Made by a program: the position numbers and the translations under genes. Of a DNA stretch of 64,000 bases, positions 53,335-63,265 are shown one piece after another (positions within the stretch are counted from its first letter, which is position 1; each line of letters begins with the position of its first letter). The stretch is taken from NCBI RefSeq assembly GCF_017308075.1, contig NZ_JAFKFX010000023.1:434001-498000 (forward strand). Direction: 5' to 3'. The notes below the pieces were generated by a model. It worked only from the letters and a program-made list of their open reading frames with translations, was not told where the DNA came from and did no database searches. The DNA comes from Allobosea sp. Its GTDB lineage: Bacteria > Pseudomonadota > Alphaproteobacteria > Rhizobiales > Beijerinckiaceae.

Positions 53335-54350
53335 GCGGAGCGGGAAACCCCGACATGAGCGCGGCGGAAAACAACATGAATGATGCCCCGCTCGTCCTGG
53401 CCGTGCCGTCCAAGGGCCGGTTGCAGGAGAACGCCACGGCCTTCTTCGGCCGGGCCGGACTGTCCTTCGTGCAGGCGCGCGGCTCGCGCGAATATCGCGG
53501 CGCCATCGCCGGGCTGGAAGGGGCCGAGGTCGCCTTCCTCTCGGCTTCCGAGATCGTATCGCAGCTCGCCTCGGGCGCCGTCCATCTCGGAATCACCGGC
53601 GAGGACCTGATCCGAGAGCAGGTCTCCGATGCCGATGCGGCGATCGAACTGCTGACCCCGCTCGGCTTCGGCAATGCCAATGTCGTCGTCGCCGTGCCGC
53701 AGGCCTGGATCGATGTCCGCACCATGGCCGATCTCGACGATGTCGCCGCGACCATGCGGGCCCGCACCGGCAATAAGCTCCGCGTCGCTACAAAATACGT
53801 CAACCTGACGCGACGCTTCTTCGCCAGCCACGGCCTCGCCGATTACCGCATCGTCGAGAGCCTCGGCGCGACAGAGGGCGCGCCGGCCGCCGGTACGGCC
53901 GAGATCGTCGTCGACATCACCACGACCGGCTCGACACTCGTCGCCAACGCGCTGAAGGTGCTCGACGACGGCGTCATGCTGGCGTCGGAGGCCAATCTCG
54001 TCGCCTCGGTCCGGGCGTCCTGGGGCGAGCGGGCTCGCAATGCCGCGGCCGCCATTCTCGGCCGGATCGCCGCCGAGGAGGAAGCGCGCTCGCTGCGCGA
54101 GGTCCGCGCCGTGCTGCATGCGGTCTCGCCGCAGCGCCTCGGCGAGATCGCCCAGCGCCTCGGCGCCCGCCTGCCTTTCGGCGCCGGCGGCGAAGACGGC
54201 GTCGTGACCCTGCATTGTCCGAAGAAGGCTGTGTTTCCGCTGGTCGAGGAACTGACCCGCGCCGGTGCCGACGACATTACCGTGCGCGCGCTCGACTACG
54301 TTTTCCGCCGCACCAATCCGCTGATCGAGCGGCTTCAGGCGCGGATCTGA
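53331..54350 (+). CDS. hisG: ATP phosphoribosyltransferase catalytic subunit HisG
   Basis: A 339-residue enzyme that starts histidine biosynthesis by joining ATP and PRPP. The N-terminal signature is [13 protein letters not shown], followed by [11 protein letters not shown]. The PRPP loop region is [22 protein letters not shown] near residue 195. It is longer than the typical short HisG: an extra C-terminal part (about 230-339, [21 protein letters not shown]) is present, although hisZ is also there. Its start overlaps the hisZ stop. Internal ATGs at 53355 and 53376 are alternatives. Confidence 0.94.
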   Translation: MSGAGNPDMSAAENNMNDAPLVLAVPSKGRLQENATAFFGRAGLSFVQARGSREYRGAIAGLEGAEVAFLSASEIVSQLASGAVHLGITGEDLIREQVSDADAAIELLTPLGFGNANVVVAVPQAWIDVRTMADLDDVAATMRARTGNKLRVATKYVNLTRRFFASHGLADYRIVESLGATEGAPAAGTAEIVVDITTTGSTLVANALKVLDDGVMLASEANLVASVRASWGERARNAAAAILGRIAAEEEARSLREVRAVLHAVSPQRLGEIAQRLGARLPFGAGGEDGVVTLHCPKKAVFPLVEELTRAGADDITVRALDYVFRRTNPLIERLQARI

Positions 54351-54644
54351 CCGGAAGAAACGGCCGCTTTTCGCCGTGAGGTGGCCTCGGCATATGTCGC
54401 TGTTTTGGCTGGAGCTCCGCGCGGGTGCCGGAATCCCGTCGCATTCTCGGGCTACGCGGCTGTGGCGCCAGCGGATGTATCGATGGCGCCGAAGTTGCCG
54501 TGGCGCCGGTTTTTTGCTGCGGCTGACTTTGTTCAGGGAGCGATCGAGGCTTGCCTTCGCCCGCTTTCTCGGTGCAGTGGTGACAATTGGAATGAACCTT
54601 TGCCCGTCGCGCTATTTCCAATCCGGGGTTTGGACCAGTTGAGC

Positions 54645-55118
54645 ATGCAGTCGCGCCTCGGCCTTGCGGCCGCCATCGCCTTTTCCCTGTTGCCGGCTCT
54701 GGCCGGTGACGCCCTCGCGCAGGGCCGTCAGCGCCCCTCGCAGATTCCGGACCAAGGACAGCCGGCGCCGCCGCCCAAGCAGGAGAAGAACTTCCCGCTC
54801 GATGCGTCCTGGACGGCGGTCCAGTTCAACGGCAAGCCGCTCAACGACCGGCGGATCACGCTGAAGGTCGACGCCAATCTGCGCGGCACCGGCTTCTCCG
54901 GCTGCAACACCTATTCGGCCTCGGCCTATCCGTTGCGCCAGCAGGGCTTTGCCGTCGGGCCGGTCGCGGTGACCAAGCGCGCCTGCGACAAGGCGGTGAT
55001 GGATTTCGAGCGCAGCTTCCTGCTGGCGCTGCGCGGCGCCCGGCAATGGGACCTGGTCGAGGGGCGGCTCGTCCTGAAGACCGCCTCCGGCGAAATCCGC
55101 TTCGATCGCGGTATCTGA
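54645..55118 (+). CDS. META-domain (HslJ-like) secreted protein
   Basis: A 157-residue exported protein. The signal peptide (LGLAAAIAFSLLPALAGDALAQ) is cleaved near residue 26. A short Pro/Gln-rich linker leads to a META domain (about 50-155) with WTAVQFNGKPL, GTGFSGCNTYSASAYPL and VTKRACDKAVMDFERSFLLAL, where the two conserved Cys are present. HslJ-type proteins are linked to envelope stress or novobiocin tolerance. The ATG at 54645 is chosen by the signal peptide. Confidence 0.88.
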   Translation: MQSRLGLAAAIAFSLLPALAGDALAQGRQRPSQIPDQGQPAPPPKQEKNFPLDASWTAVQFNGKPLNDRRITLKVDANLRGTGFSGCNTYSASAYPLRQQGFAVGPVAVTKRACDKAVMDFERSFLLALRGARQWDLVEGRLVLKTASGEIRFDRGI

Positions 55119-55147
55119 GGCGCGCTGGTCTTTCGGCGGCTGGAGCG

Positions 55148-55244
55148 CCGCGCGTCGGCTCGGACGCGGTCACGGTGATCTATCTCATTGTTATCGCATC
55201 GGAGTTTTCCGAAAATCGGAGTCCACTTTTCGGTCCGATGCTAT
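55148..55244. repeat. 97-bp dispersed repeat, family 3, copy 2
   Basis: Gap-free counterpart of 32904-33000. It has the same start (CCGCGCGTC) and the same end region (CACTTTTCGGTCCGATGC), with about ten scattered differences. Confidence 0.85.
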
Positions 55245-55305
55245 AGGTCGTTCGGCCTGCTCGCGGAAAGCCGCTTCGCTTCCGCCTGAAATCGACAGTT
55301 TCCGG

Positions 55306-55340
55306 ATCGCCGCGCTTCCGATCGGAGGCGCGGCGATTTT
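55306..55340 (+). terminator. Terminator-like hairpin
   Basis: ATCGCCGCGC pairs with GCGCGGCGAT across 12 nt, followed by TTT. It is about 190 bp downstream of the META gene. It probably stops plus-strand transcription running toward the convergent ABC gene. Confidence 0.55.
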
Positions 55341-55425
55341 GTTCGGAAGTATCGGGCTGGTTGGACGGACGGATTCGACGTCCTGGCCAGGAGTACGCGG
55401 AGCAGTCTCGCGCCGATCGAAACAT

Positions 55426-55463
55426 CGTTCCGGCCGGAGCCCTCGGGTCCGGCCGGAATGACG
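55426..55463. repeat. Single palindromic arm with GGAATGAC end
   Basis: GTTCCGGCCGG faces CCGGCCGGAATGAC across a short loop. This is a single-arm relative of the family-1 repeats, directly downstream of the ABC transporter gene. Confidence 0.55.
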
Positions 55464-55482
55464 GTGAAAGCGGGAATATCGG

Positions 55483-57582
55483 TTAGGCAGCCGGCTCCAT
55501 CGCTCTGACGCGCGGGCTGTGCGTGCCGTCGGGGTTGCGCTCCATCGCGATCAGCTCCTCGTGCATCTCGCGCAAGGTCGAGCGATGGCCGATCGAGACC
55601 ACGCTGGTCTGCGGCAGTTCGCGCCGGATCATCGCGTAGATCTCGCCTTCGAGCTTCTCGTCGAGCGAGGCGGTGGCCTCGTCGAGGAAAAGCCAGTCCG
55701 GCTTGGCGAGCAGCGCGCGCGCCACCGCCAGGCGCTGCTGCTCGCCGCCCGAGAGGCGTTGGCTCCAGAGGTCGACCTCGTCGAGGCGCTCGGTGAGATG
55801 GCCGAGCTTCACCTTCTCCATCGCGGCGCGCAGTTCGGCATCGCTGAAGGCATCCGGCTCGGCCGGATAGGCGATCACGGCGCGCAGCGTGCCCTGCGGC
55901 AGATAGGGCCGCTGCGGCAGGAGCAGCATGCGGGTGTTGGCGGGAGTCTCGACCTGGCCCTTGCCGAACGGCCAGATGCCCGAGAGCGCCCGGAACAGCG
56001 TCGACTTGCCGGAGCCGGAGGGGCCGATCACCAGCGTCGAGCGGCCGGAAGGCAGCGTGAGCTCGGGGACCGTCACGATCGGCGAGCCGTTCGGCAGGTT
56101 CAGGGTCAGGTCCCTGACCCGGGCATCGGGGCCCGGCTGCTCGTCGATCTCGATATTGGCGCCGGCGGCGCCGGCCGCCTGGGCCTCGGCCTGCGCGATC
56201 GCGGTCTCGAAGGTGGTGAGGCGGTTGATCGAGGCGAGATAGGAGGCGATCGACTGATAGCTGTTGATGAAGAAGGACATCGCCGTCTCGACCCGGCCGA
56301 AGGCCGACGAGACCTGGGTCAGCACGCCGAAAGCGATCGCGCCGGCGAAGTAATACGGCGCCAGCAGCAGGAAAGGGATGACGACGTTCGCCTGGTTGTA
56401 GGACAGGGTGAAGGTCGTCAGCTTCAGCCTGCGCCAGAGCAGGTTGTAGAAATTGGTGACGATGCCGCCGAAGGTCTCGCCGAGATGGCGGCGCTCGGCG
56501 GTCTCGCCGCGCATCAGCGCGATCTGCTCGGAATACTCGCGCAGGCGGGCGAGAGAGAAGCGGAAATTCGCCTCGCGCCGCTCCTGCTCGAATTCGAGCC
56601 CGATCAGCGGCTTGCCGATCAGATGGGTGATCCAGGTCGCGACCGCCGCATAGATCAGCGTCGCCCAGAAGATGAAGCCGGGGATGACGATGTCCGTGCC
56701 CGGCACCGTTATCGCGACCGGGATCGACCACAGGATGATCGAGAACGAGACCAGCGTGGAGACCTGGGTGATCAGGGTCAGCGAGAAGGCGTAGGTCTGG
56801 TTGAGGAAGGAGCGGGTGTCTTCCGAGATGCGCTGGTCCGGGTTGTCGGCGGTACCGGCGAGCGAGATACGGTAGTGATTGCCGTTCTGCAGCCAGCGCC
56901 GGTTGTATTCGGCCGCCATCCATTCGCGCCAGCGGATCAGCAGCACCGAATTGGCCACGGTCTCGATCAGCACGCTGATCACCGAAATCGCGGCCCAGAC
57001 GCCGAAGACGTTGATGAGCTGGTCCCAGAAGACCGGCGCGTTCTTCTCCTGCAGCGCGTTGTAGAAGTCGCGATAGAAGAAGTTGATCCGCAGCGAGATG
57101 CCGACCTGCGCCTGGTTGAGCACGATCAGGAAGACGACCGCAGCCACGGCGAAATGGCCGAGCTTCATCGGATAGCGGCCGAGCGGCCCCAAATTCATGC
57201 TGCTCGGGTCCTGCGCCAGGAAATAGGGCGAGGCGAGGTTGGCGATGCGCCGCACCACCGGCACGAAGGAGATCGCGTAGATCAGGATGCCGAACACCGC
57301 GACGGTGGTGCCCAGGCTCGTCGGCGGGGCCGCGGCGGCCCAGGCCTGCGGCCACCAGCCGATCTGGGCGAGCACCGCGCCGGCGCCGAAGATCACGTAT
57401 TCGGTGCCGAAGATGCCGGAGAAGATCTTGAGGAAATAGCTGATTCCGGCCGAGCGCCAGGTCGCTGCGGTCAGCAATACGCCGACCACGCCCATTCCGA
57501 GCATGCCGGGGCTGCCGCTTTGCTGTCCGACGATCAGCGCGATCAGGGCGAGGCCGGCGACAGCGAAACTCAACAAGCGCAT
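55483..57582 (-). CDS. ABC transporter, fused permease/ATPase (SbmA/BacA-YddA type)
   Basis: A 699-residue half-transporter. The N-terminal part (about 1-430) holds roughly six to eight helices and the ABC_membrane_2/SbmA_BacA-like segment (VGISLRINFFYRDFYNALQEKNAPVFWDQL; RWREWMAAEYNRRWLQNG). The ATPase (about 490-690) has Walker A GPSGSGKSTLFR, signature LSGGEQQRL and Walker B DWLFLDEATASLDEK. Relatives import peptides or move acyl-CoA/cobalamin; the cargo is not known. The ATG at 57580-57582 is preferred; a TTG 25 codons upstream is an alternative. Confidence 0.93.
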   Translation of the reverse strand: MRLLSFAVAGLALIALIVGQQSGSPGMLGMGVVGVLLTAATWRSAGISYFLKIFSGIFGTEYVIFGAGAVLAQIGWWPQAWAAAAPPTSLGTTVAVFGILIYAISFVPVVRRIANLASPYFLAQDPSSMNLGPLGRYPMKLGHFAVAAVVFLIVLNQAQVGISLRINFFYRDFYNALQEKNAPVFWDQLINVFGVWAAISVISVLIETVANSVLLIRWREWMAAEYNRRWLQNGNHYRISLAGTADNPDQRISEDTRSFLNQTYAFSLTLITQVSTLVSFSIILWSIPVAITVPGTDIVIPGFIFWATLIYAAVATWITHLIGKPLIGLEFEQERREANFRFSLARLREYSEQIALMRGETAERRHLGETFGGIVTNFYNLLWRRLKLTTFTLSYNQANVVIPFLLLAPYYFAGAIAFGVLTQVSSAFGRVETAMSFFINSYQSIASYLASINRLTTFETAIAQAEAQAAGAAGANIEIDEQPGPDARVRDLTLNLPNGSPIVTVPELTLPSGRSTLVIGPSGSGKSTLFRALSGIWPFGKGQVETPANTRMLLLPQRPYLPQGTLRAVIAYPAEPDAFSDAELRAAMEKVKLGHLTERLDEVDLWSQRLSGGEQQRLAVARALLAKPDWLFLDEATASLDEKLEGEIYAMIRRELPQTSVVSIGHRSTLREMHEELIAMERNPDGTHSPRVRAMEPAA

Positions 57583-57803
57583 GAATGGGTCCTTGTCGGG
57601 AATCGGCGCGACGACGCGCCAGTCTGAATGGCTGTTGTAGAGCAGCCGTGCCGACAAAAAAGGCCGGACTCAAGGCCGAGCCCGGATTTTTCCGGGATCG
57701 TGATCCGGCTCCGTGCCTTCGGGCCGGCGGTGGTGATGCGGGTGCAAGCAGCGTCGCGGGCGCGAGGGCCTCGCGCGCCCGGCTCAGCCGGGCGGCCTCC
57801 GGC

Positions 57804-58186
57804 TCAGTCCCTGTCGACCGAATAGGAGCCGGCGCCGGCCGCGACGAGCAGGAGGAAGCCGCCGGCGATGCCGAGATTCTTCATGAACAGCAATTGTTGC
57901 ATCGGCGCGGCCCAGTTCATGTGGGCACCGAAGCGGCGATGGTGAAGCCGAAAAGCGCGAGCGCCACCAGCCGCGTCTTGAACCCGATGACGATCATCAA
58001 CCCGCCGATCAGCTCGACGATGATCACCAGCGGCAGCAGTAGGCCGGGGACACCCGCCGAAGCCATGTATGTTTGTGTCCCGGCGTAGCCGGAGATCTTG
58101 GACCAGCCGCCCAGGACGAACATCAGGGCGAGCAGGATGCGGCCGACGAGCTTGGCGGCGTCTGAAAGTGCTGGGTTGTTCAGCAT
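57804..58186 (-). pseudogene. doxX-family gene interrupted by a frameshift
   Basis: The gene starts at ATG 58184-58186 and encodes a normal DoxX N-terminus (VGRILLALMFVLGGWSKISGY through VIGFKTRLVALALFGFTIAA), then reaches a stop at 57917-57919 after 89 residues. The C-terminal part of the family (FGAHMNWAAPMQQLLFMKNLGIAGGFLLL through SYSVDRD) continues in another frame to 57804. The disruption lies at about 57920-57935. It is either a real loss of a small membrane protein or a sequencing error. About 130 residues would be normal for the family. Confidence 0.75.
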
Positions 58187-58314
58187 GGCTTGGCCTCGGC
58201 AGGGATCGGGGCGCGGCAGGATGCCGCACCTATGCCGACTAAGACCTACAACCAAAGTCTACGCAAGTCCGGTCGATCTTGCGCTGGTGCAAGGCGGAGG
58301 GTGCTGACCGAGCG

Positions 58315-58356
58315 CCGTCATTCCGGCCGCAGCACAGCAGAGCGCCGGAATGACGG
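58315..58356. repeat. Short hairpin with GTCATTCCGG ends
   Basis: CGTCATTCCGG and CCGGAATGACG are inverted across a 20-bp centre. It is the minimal form of the family-1 ends. Confidence 0.6.
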
Positions 58357-58368
58357 GGAGCCGAAGAC

Positions 58369-58396
58369 GAAAAAGGCCCGGCTTGCGCCGGGCCTT
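58369..58396 (-). terminator. Rho-independent terminator of groESL
   Basis: On the minus strand AAGGCCCGGC pairs with GCCGGGCCTT through a 4-nt loop and is followed by five T. It lies about 110 bp beyond the groEL stop. Confidence 0.85.
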
Positions 58397-58421
58397 CCGT
58401 CATTATTGAGCTTGAGGGCTC

Positions 58422-60163
<1,742 letters not shown>

Positions 60164-60189
60164 TTACGGAAGGGCGGTCTTCAGGCTGA

Positions 60190-60477
60190 TCAGCCGACGA
60201 TACCCATGATGTCGGATTCCTTCATGATCAGAAGGTCCTGGCCGTCGATCTTGACCTCGGTGCCGCTCCACTTGCCGAAAAGGACGCGATCGCCCTTCTT
60301 GACATCGAGGGCAACGAGCTTGCCGGCCTCGTCACGAGCGCCCGGGCCGACGGCGACGATCTCGCCCTCCTGGGGCTTTTCCTTGGCGGTGTCGGGGATG
60401 ATGATGCCGCCCTTGGTCTTCTCTTCGCTATCAAGGCGACGGACCACAACGCGGTCATGCAGCGGACGGAACTTCAT
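60190..60477 (-). CDS. groES: Co-chaperonin GroES (10 kDa)
   Basis: A 95-residue lid protein that caps Gro[21 protein letters not shown] starts the fold. The mobile loop includes [17 protein letters not shown], the roof hairpin GPGARDEAG, and the end is [14 protein letters not shown]. It is the first gene of the operon, with a CIRCE operator upstream, so HrcA control is expected. Confidence 0.98.
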   Translation of the reverse strand: MKFRPLHDRVVVRRLDSEEKTKGGIIIPDTAKEKPQEGEIVAVGPGARDEAGKLVALDVKKGDRVLFGKWSGTEVKIDGQDLLIMKESDIMGIVG

Positions 60478-60543
60478 GGTTCTGTCTTCCTCTCGATCAA
60501 AATCTGGGCGGGCGCACGCTGGGCTGGCCCGTGGGGGTGCCTG

Positions 60544-60570
60544 TTAGCAGTCTCCTAACGTGAGTGCTAA
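60544..60570. promoter_or_regulatory. CIRCE operator of groESL
   Basis: TTAGCAGTC-N9-GAGTGCTAA matches CIRCE with one changed base in the left arm (consensus TTAGCACTC). It lies about 65 bp upstream of the groES start and should bind HrcA. Confidence 0.9.
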
Positions 60571-60769
60571 CGGGCAGGGCGGAGATAGGCGCGCCCCTTT
60601 CCCGAGTCAAGGAAGCCTCCGCGCAAAAGGTGAATGCGTCGCTCATGCCTGCCGGTTCGCGCGTTCGTGCCGCATGCCGGAGCGGCAGGCCGGGCGCGGA
60701 AAACGTGATCGTTTCTATAAGTTTAGAGTTGCCGCGCCTGCCAAAATCCGGTTCCCACTTTTCCGCGCA

Positions 60770-61243
60770 ATGAACTATCCTGCCGCGATGATTACGCCCG
60801 TTCCCGACCCGCGCCTCGACGAGATCGCACGCTCCTGCGTCGTGCTGCATATCCGCATGACGGCTCGCGCGGTCACGCGTGCCTATGATGAGGCGATGCG
60901 GCCGAGCGGGTTGAAGATCACTCAGTTCGTCCTGCTCTCGGCGCTCTCGACCGGTGCCTGGCGTTCGGTGACCGAGCTTGCCGACCGCTTTGCGCTGGAG
61001 CGGACCTCGCTCACCCGCAATCTGCAATTGCTGGCGGCCGAGCAGCTGATCGAGCCTGTCGACCGCAAGGGGCGGGCGCTGGTCTATGCGGTCACCGACA
61101 AGGGGCGTGCGGCGATCGAGGCGGCGATTCCTTATTGGCGCGCGGCGCAGGACCGCATCGAGGGCGGGCTCGGGCACGAGCGCTGGGTCGAGACCCGCGA
61201 TGCGCTGAAGGCCGTCCGCCGCGCCGCCCGTCAGGCGACCTGA
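60770..61243 (+). CDS. MarR-family transcriptional regulator
   Basis: A 157-residue winged-helix regulator. Typical segments are PSGLKITQFVLLSAL near residue 47, SVTELADRFALERTSLTRNLQLLAAEQLIEPV (recognition helix) and GRALVYAVTDKGRAAIE (wing). Such proteins respond to phenolics, oxidants or drugs and usually repress an adjacent gene. The ATG at 60788 is a second possible start. It is divergent from groES and is followed by the PaaI-type thioesterase gene after about 100 bp. Confidence 0.92.
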   Translation: MNYPAAMITPVPDPRLDEIARSCVVLHIRMTARAVTRAYDEAMRPSGLKITQFVLLSALSTGAWRSVTELADRFALERTSLTRNLQLLAAEQLIEPVDRKGRALVYAVTDKGRAAIEAAIPYWRAAQDRIEGGLGHERWVETRDALKAVRRAARQAT

Positions 61244-61340
61244 GCCGGAGGGAAGGCCACGCGCGCTAGCGGCAGCGCTTGACCGGGCCGCGCCTTCCTT
61301 CATAACGTGTATCTACACGAAATCGATCGAGGCCTTGCCC

Positions 61341-61826
61341 ATGTCCCGCACTGTCGGTGTCGTCAGTCGTGATGTCCTGCTCGCGGAGGATGGCGCCTGT
61401 TTCCTGCGCGGCATGATGGAGGGCAGGCATCCGGGGGCGCCGTTCGCCGACGCCATGGATTTCGAGCTCGCCGAGGTCGATGAGGGCAGGGTGGTCTTCG
61501 TCGGAAAGCCCTCGCCCCGCTTCTTCAACCCGCTTGGGACGATCCATGGCGGCTGGACCGCGACGATCCTCGATTCCGCCATGGCCTGCGCCGCCCATTC
61601 GACGCTGAAGGTCGGCGAGGGCTACACCACGCTCGAGATGAAGCTCAACTATGTCCGCCCGGTGATGCCGGAGAGTGGCGAGGTCCGCTGTGAGGGCCGG
61701 CTGATCCATCGCGGCGGCACGATCGCGACCACCGAGGGACGGCTGCTCGACGCGCGCGGAAAACTGCTGGCCCATGGCACCGAGACCTGCCTGATTTTCG
61801 CTGCGCAGGGCGCCGCTGGCGGCTGA
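61341..61826 (+). CDS. PaaI-family acyl-CoA thioesterase
   Basis: A 161-residue hotdog-fold thioesterase. The signature FNPLGTIHGGWTATILDSAMACAAHSTL near residue 58 has the HGG motif of the PaaI/YbgC group. The second half has KLNYVRPVMPESGEVRCEGRLIHRGGTIATTEGRL. It hydrolyses acyl- or aryl-CoA esters, possibly phenylacetyl-CoA intermediates. The start at the ATG 61341 is preferred over a TTG two codons earlier. Confidence 0.92.
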   Translation: MSRTVGVVSRDVLLAEDGACFLRGMMEGRHPGAPFADAMDFELAEVDEGRVVFVGKPSPRFFNPLGTIHGGWTATILDSAMACAAHSTLKVGEGYTTLEMKLNYVRPVMPESGEVRCEGRLIHRGGTIATTEGRLLDARGKLLAHGTETCLIFAAQGAAGG

Positions 61827-61862
61827 GGCGTCGCCTGAGCGTCCGGTCGGGCGTGCGGCGAT

Positions 61863-62705
61863 CTAGCGCCTGCTGATAGCGAAGGCGCCGGCGACGATGA
61901 GCAGCGCACCGGCATAGGTCGTGAGCGGCGGCACCTCCGCGAAAACGACCCAGCCGAGCAGGCTCGCCCAGACCAGTGCCGTGTACTCGATCGGCGCCAG
62001 CCGCGATGCCGGTGCCCGGGCGAAGGCCGAAGTGAGCAGGAGATGGCCGCCGACGCCGAGCGCCCCGGCGAGGAGATAGGCCGCCAGATCCCCACCGCTC
62101 ATCGGCACGAAATGGAACGCGGCCGGGATGACGAGGCAGAGCGCCGGCCCGGCATTCTGGAACAGCACGATGATCGCCGGATGCTCCTTCAGCGCGATCC
62201 GGCGCAGCAGGATCAGGTTGAAGGCGTAGGACACGGCCGAGAACAGTGCTGCGGCGACGCCGAGCTCCGCGCCGGTGATGCCACCCTGCAGGCGCGGCCA
62301 GACCATCACCAGCATGCCGGCGAGGCCGAAGCCCAGCGCCTGCAGGATGCGCGCATCCAGCCGCTCCTTGAGGATCAGCGCGCCGAGCAGCGCGACGAAG
62401 ACCGGCGCCAGGAAGGACAGCGTCAGCGCTTCCGCCAGGGGCAGCGTCGCAATCGAGTAGAAGAAGCTCCCGGCGGTCAGGACCACGACCGGGACGCGCA
62501 GGCTGTTGCCGATCACGCTCGCCCGCGTCGGAGCGGGCGGACGCAGCGACGCGACGACGGTGAGCGCGCAGATTCCGCCCATGGCGAAACGCATGAACAG
62601 CGCCACGATGAACGGGTGCTGCTGCATCTGCGCCTTGATCACCACATCCATCAGCGTCAGCAGGGCAATGCCGAGGATGGCGCGCAGCGCAGTGCCGGGG
62701 GTCAT
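61863..62705 (-). CDS. EamA/DMT-superfamily transporter
   Basis: A 280-residue protein with ten transmembrane helices in two EamA repeats. It starts directly in helix 1 (LRAILGIALLTLMDVVIKAQMQ), with a helix-4 signature PLAEALTLSFLAPVFVALLGALILKERL. The substrate is unknown. Its start overlaps the stop of the GNAT gene by four bases (ATGA), so the two form a unit. Confidence 0.92.
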   Translation of the reverse strand: MTPGTALRAILGIALLTLMDVVIKAQMQQHPFIVALFMRFAMGGICALTVVASLRPPAPTRASVIGNSLRVPVVVLTAGSFFYSIATLPLAEALTLSFLAPVFVALLGALILKERLDARILQALGFGLAGMLVMVWPRLQGGITGAELGVAAALFSAVSYAFNLILLRRIALKEHPAIIVLFQNAGPALCLVIPAAFHFVPMSGGDLAAYLLAGALGVGGHLLLTSAFARAPASRLAPIEYTALVWASLLGWVVFAEVPPLTTYAGALLIVAGAFAISRR

Positions 62706-63199
62706 GGCTGGATGTCGGCCAGCGGCTTGCGGAAATGGTATTCCCAGGTCGCCGAGATGTCGGCGAGGTAGCGCTCGCCGGGCCAGCGCACGAAGCCGAG
62801 CTTCTCGTAGAAGCGGTGGCCGCGGGCGAAGCGGGTATCGGACCAGAGCATCATCTCGGCGCAGCCCCTGTCCCTGGCGAAGGCGAGCGCGCGGGCGAAC
62901 AGCGCCTGCGCGAGGCCGGCGCCGCGATAATCCGGATCGACATAGACCTTGGTCAGCTCGGCCGCGTTTTGCTCCGGCACGGGGGCGACGCCGATCGAGC
63001 CGACGATGCGGCCGTCACTCCCCTCGGCGACCCAGAGCCGCCCGCCCTTGCCGGCGAAATGGCGGGCGGGATGGCGCAGCTCCGGAAATTCCGGCCAGTG
63101 GAACAGGCAGCCGGGATATTCGGCGAAGCTCGCGGCGACCAGCGCGGCGAGGCGTTCGGAATCGGCGTCGATGGCGTCGCGAAGCGGCGGAAGGCTCAT
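62702..63199 (-). CDS. GNAT-family N-acetyltransferase
   Basis: A 165-residue acetyltransferase. The acetyl-CoA loop is VDPDYRGAGLAQALF near residue 90 (R/QxxGxG/A), with AEMMLWSDTRFARGHRFYEKLGFVR after it. The acceptor is unknown. The ATG at 63197-63199 gives a normal GNAT N-terminus (MSLPPLRDAI). It is coupled to the DMT exporter gene, so both may handle the same small molecule. Confidence 0.9.
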   Translation of the reverse strand: MSLPPLRDAIDADSERLAALVAASFAEYPGCLFHWPEFPELRHPARHFAGKGGRLWVAEGSDGRIVGSIGVAPVPEQNAAELTKVYVDPDYRGAGLAQALFARALAFARDRGCAEMMLWSDTRFARGHRFYEKLGFVRWPGERYLADISATWEYHFRKPLADIQP

Positions 63200-63265
63200 G
63201 CTCCAAGCGCTTAGGGCCAATCGGCTCGGCTGCAAAGATGGTGCTCTCGCTCGCCTGCCATGCTC

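Larger units (their letters stand above)
55119..55482. other. Intergenic region between META gene and ABC transporter gene (tail to tail)
   Basis: Holds one family-3 repeat (55148-55244), a terminator-like hairpin (55306-55340) and a GTTCCGGCCGG/CCGGCCGGAATGAC hairpin (55426-55463). No gene is seen. Confidence 0.7.

Noticed and set aside
54351-54644. Possible small gene between hisG and the META gene
   Set aside because: An 88-codon frame (54376-54642) exists, but it is Arg/Ser-rich, has no ribosome site and no recognisable features. The stretch is treated as intergenic, with nothing identified in it.
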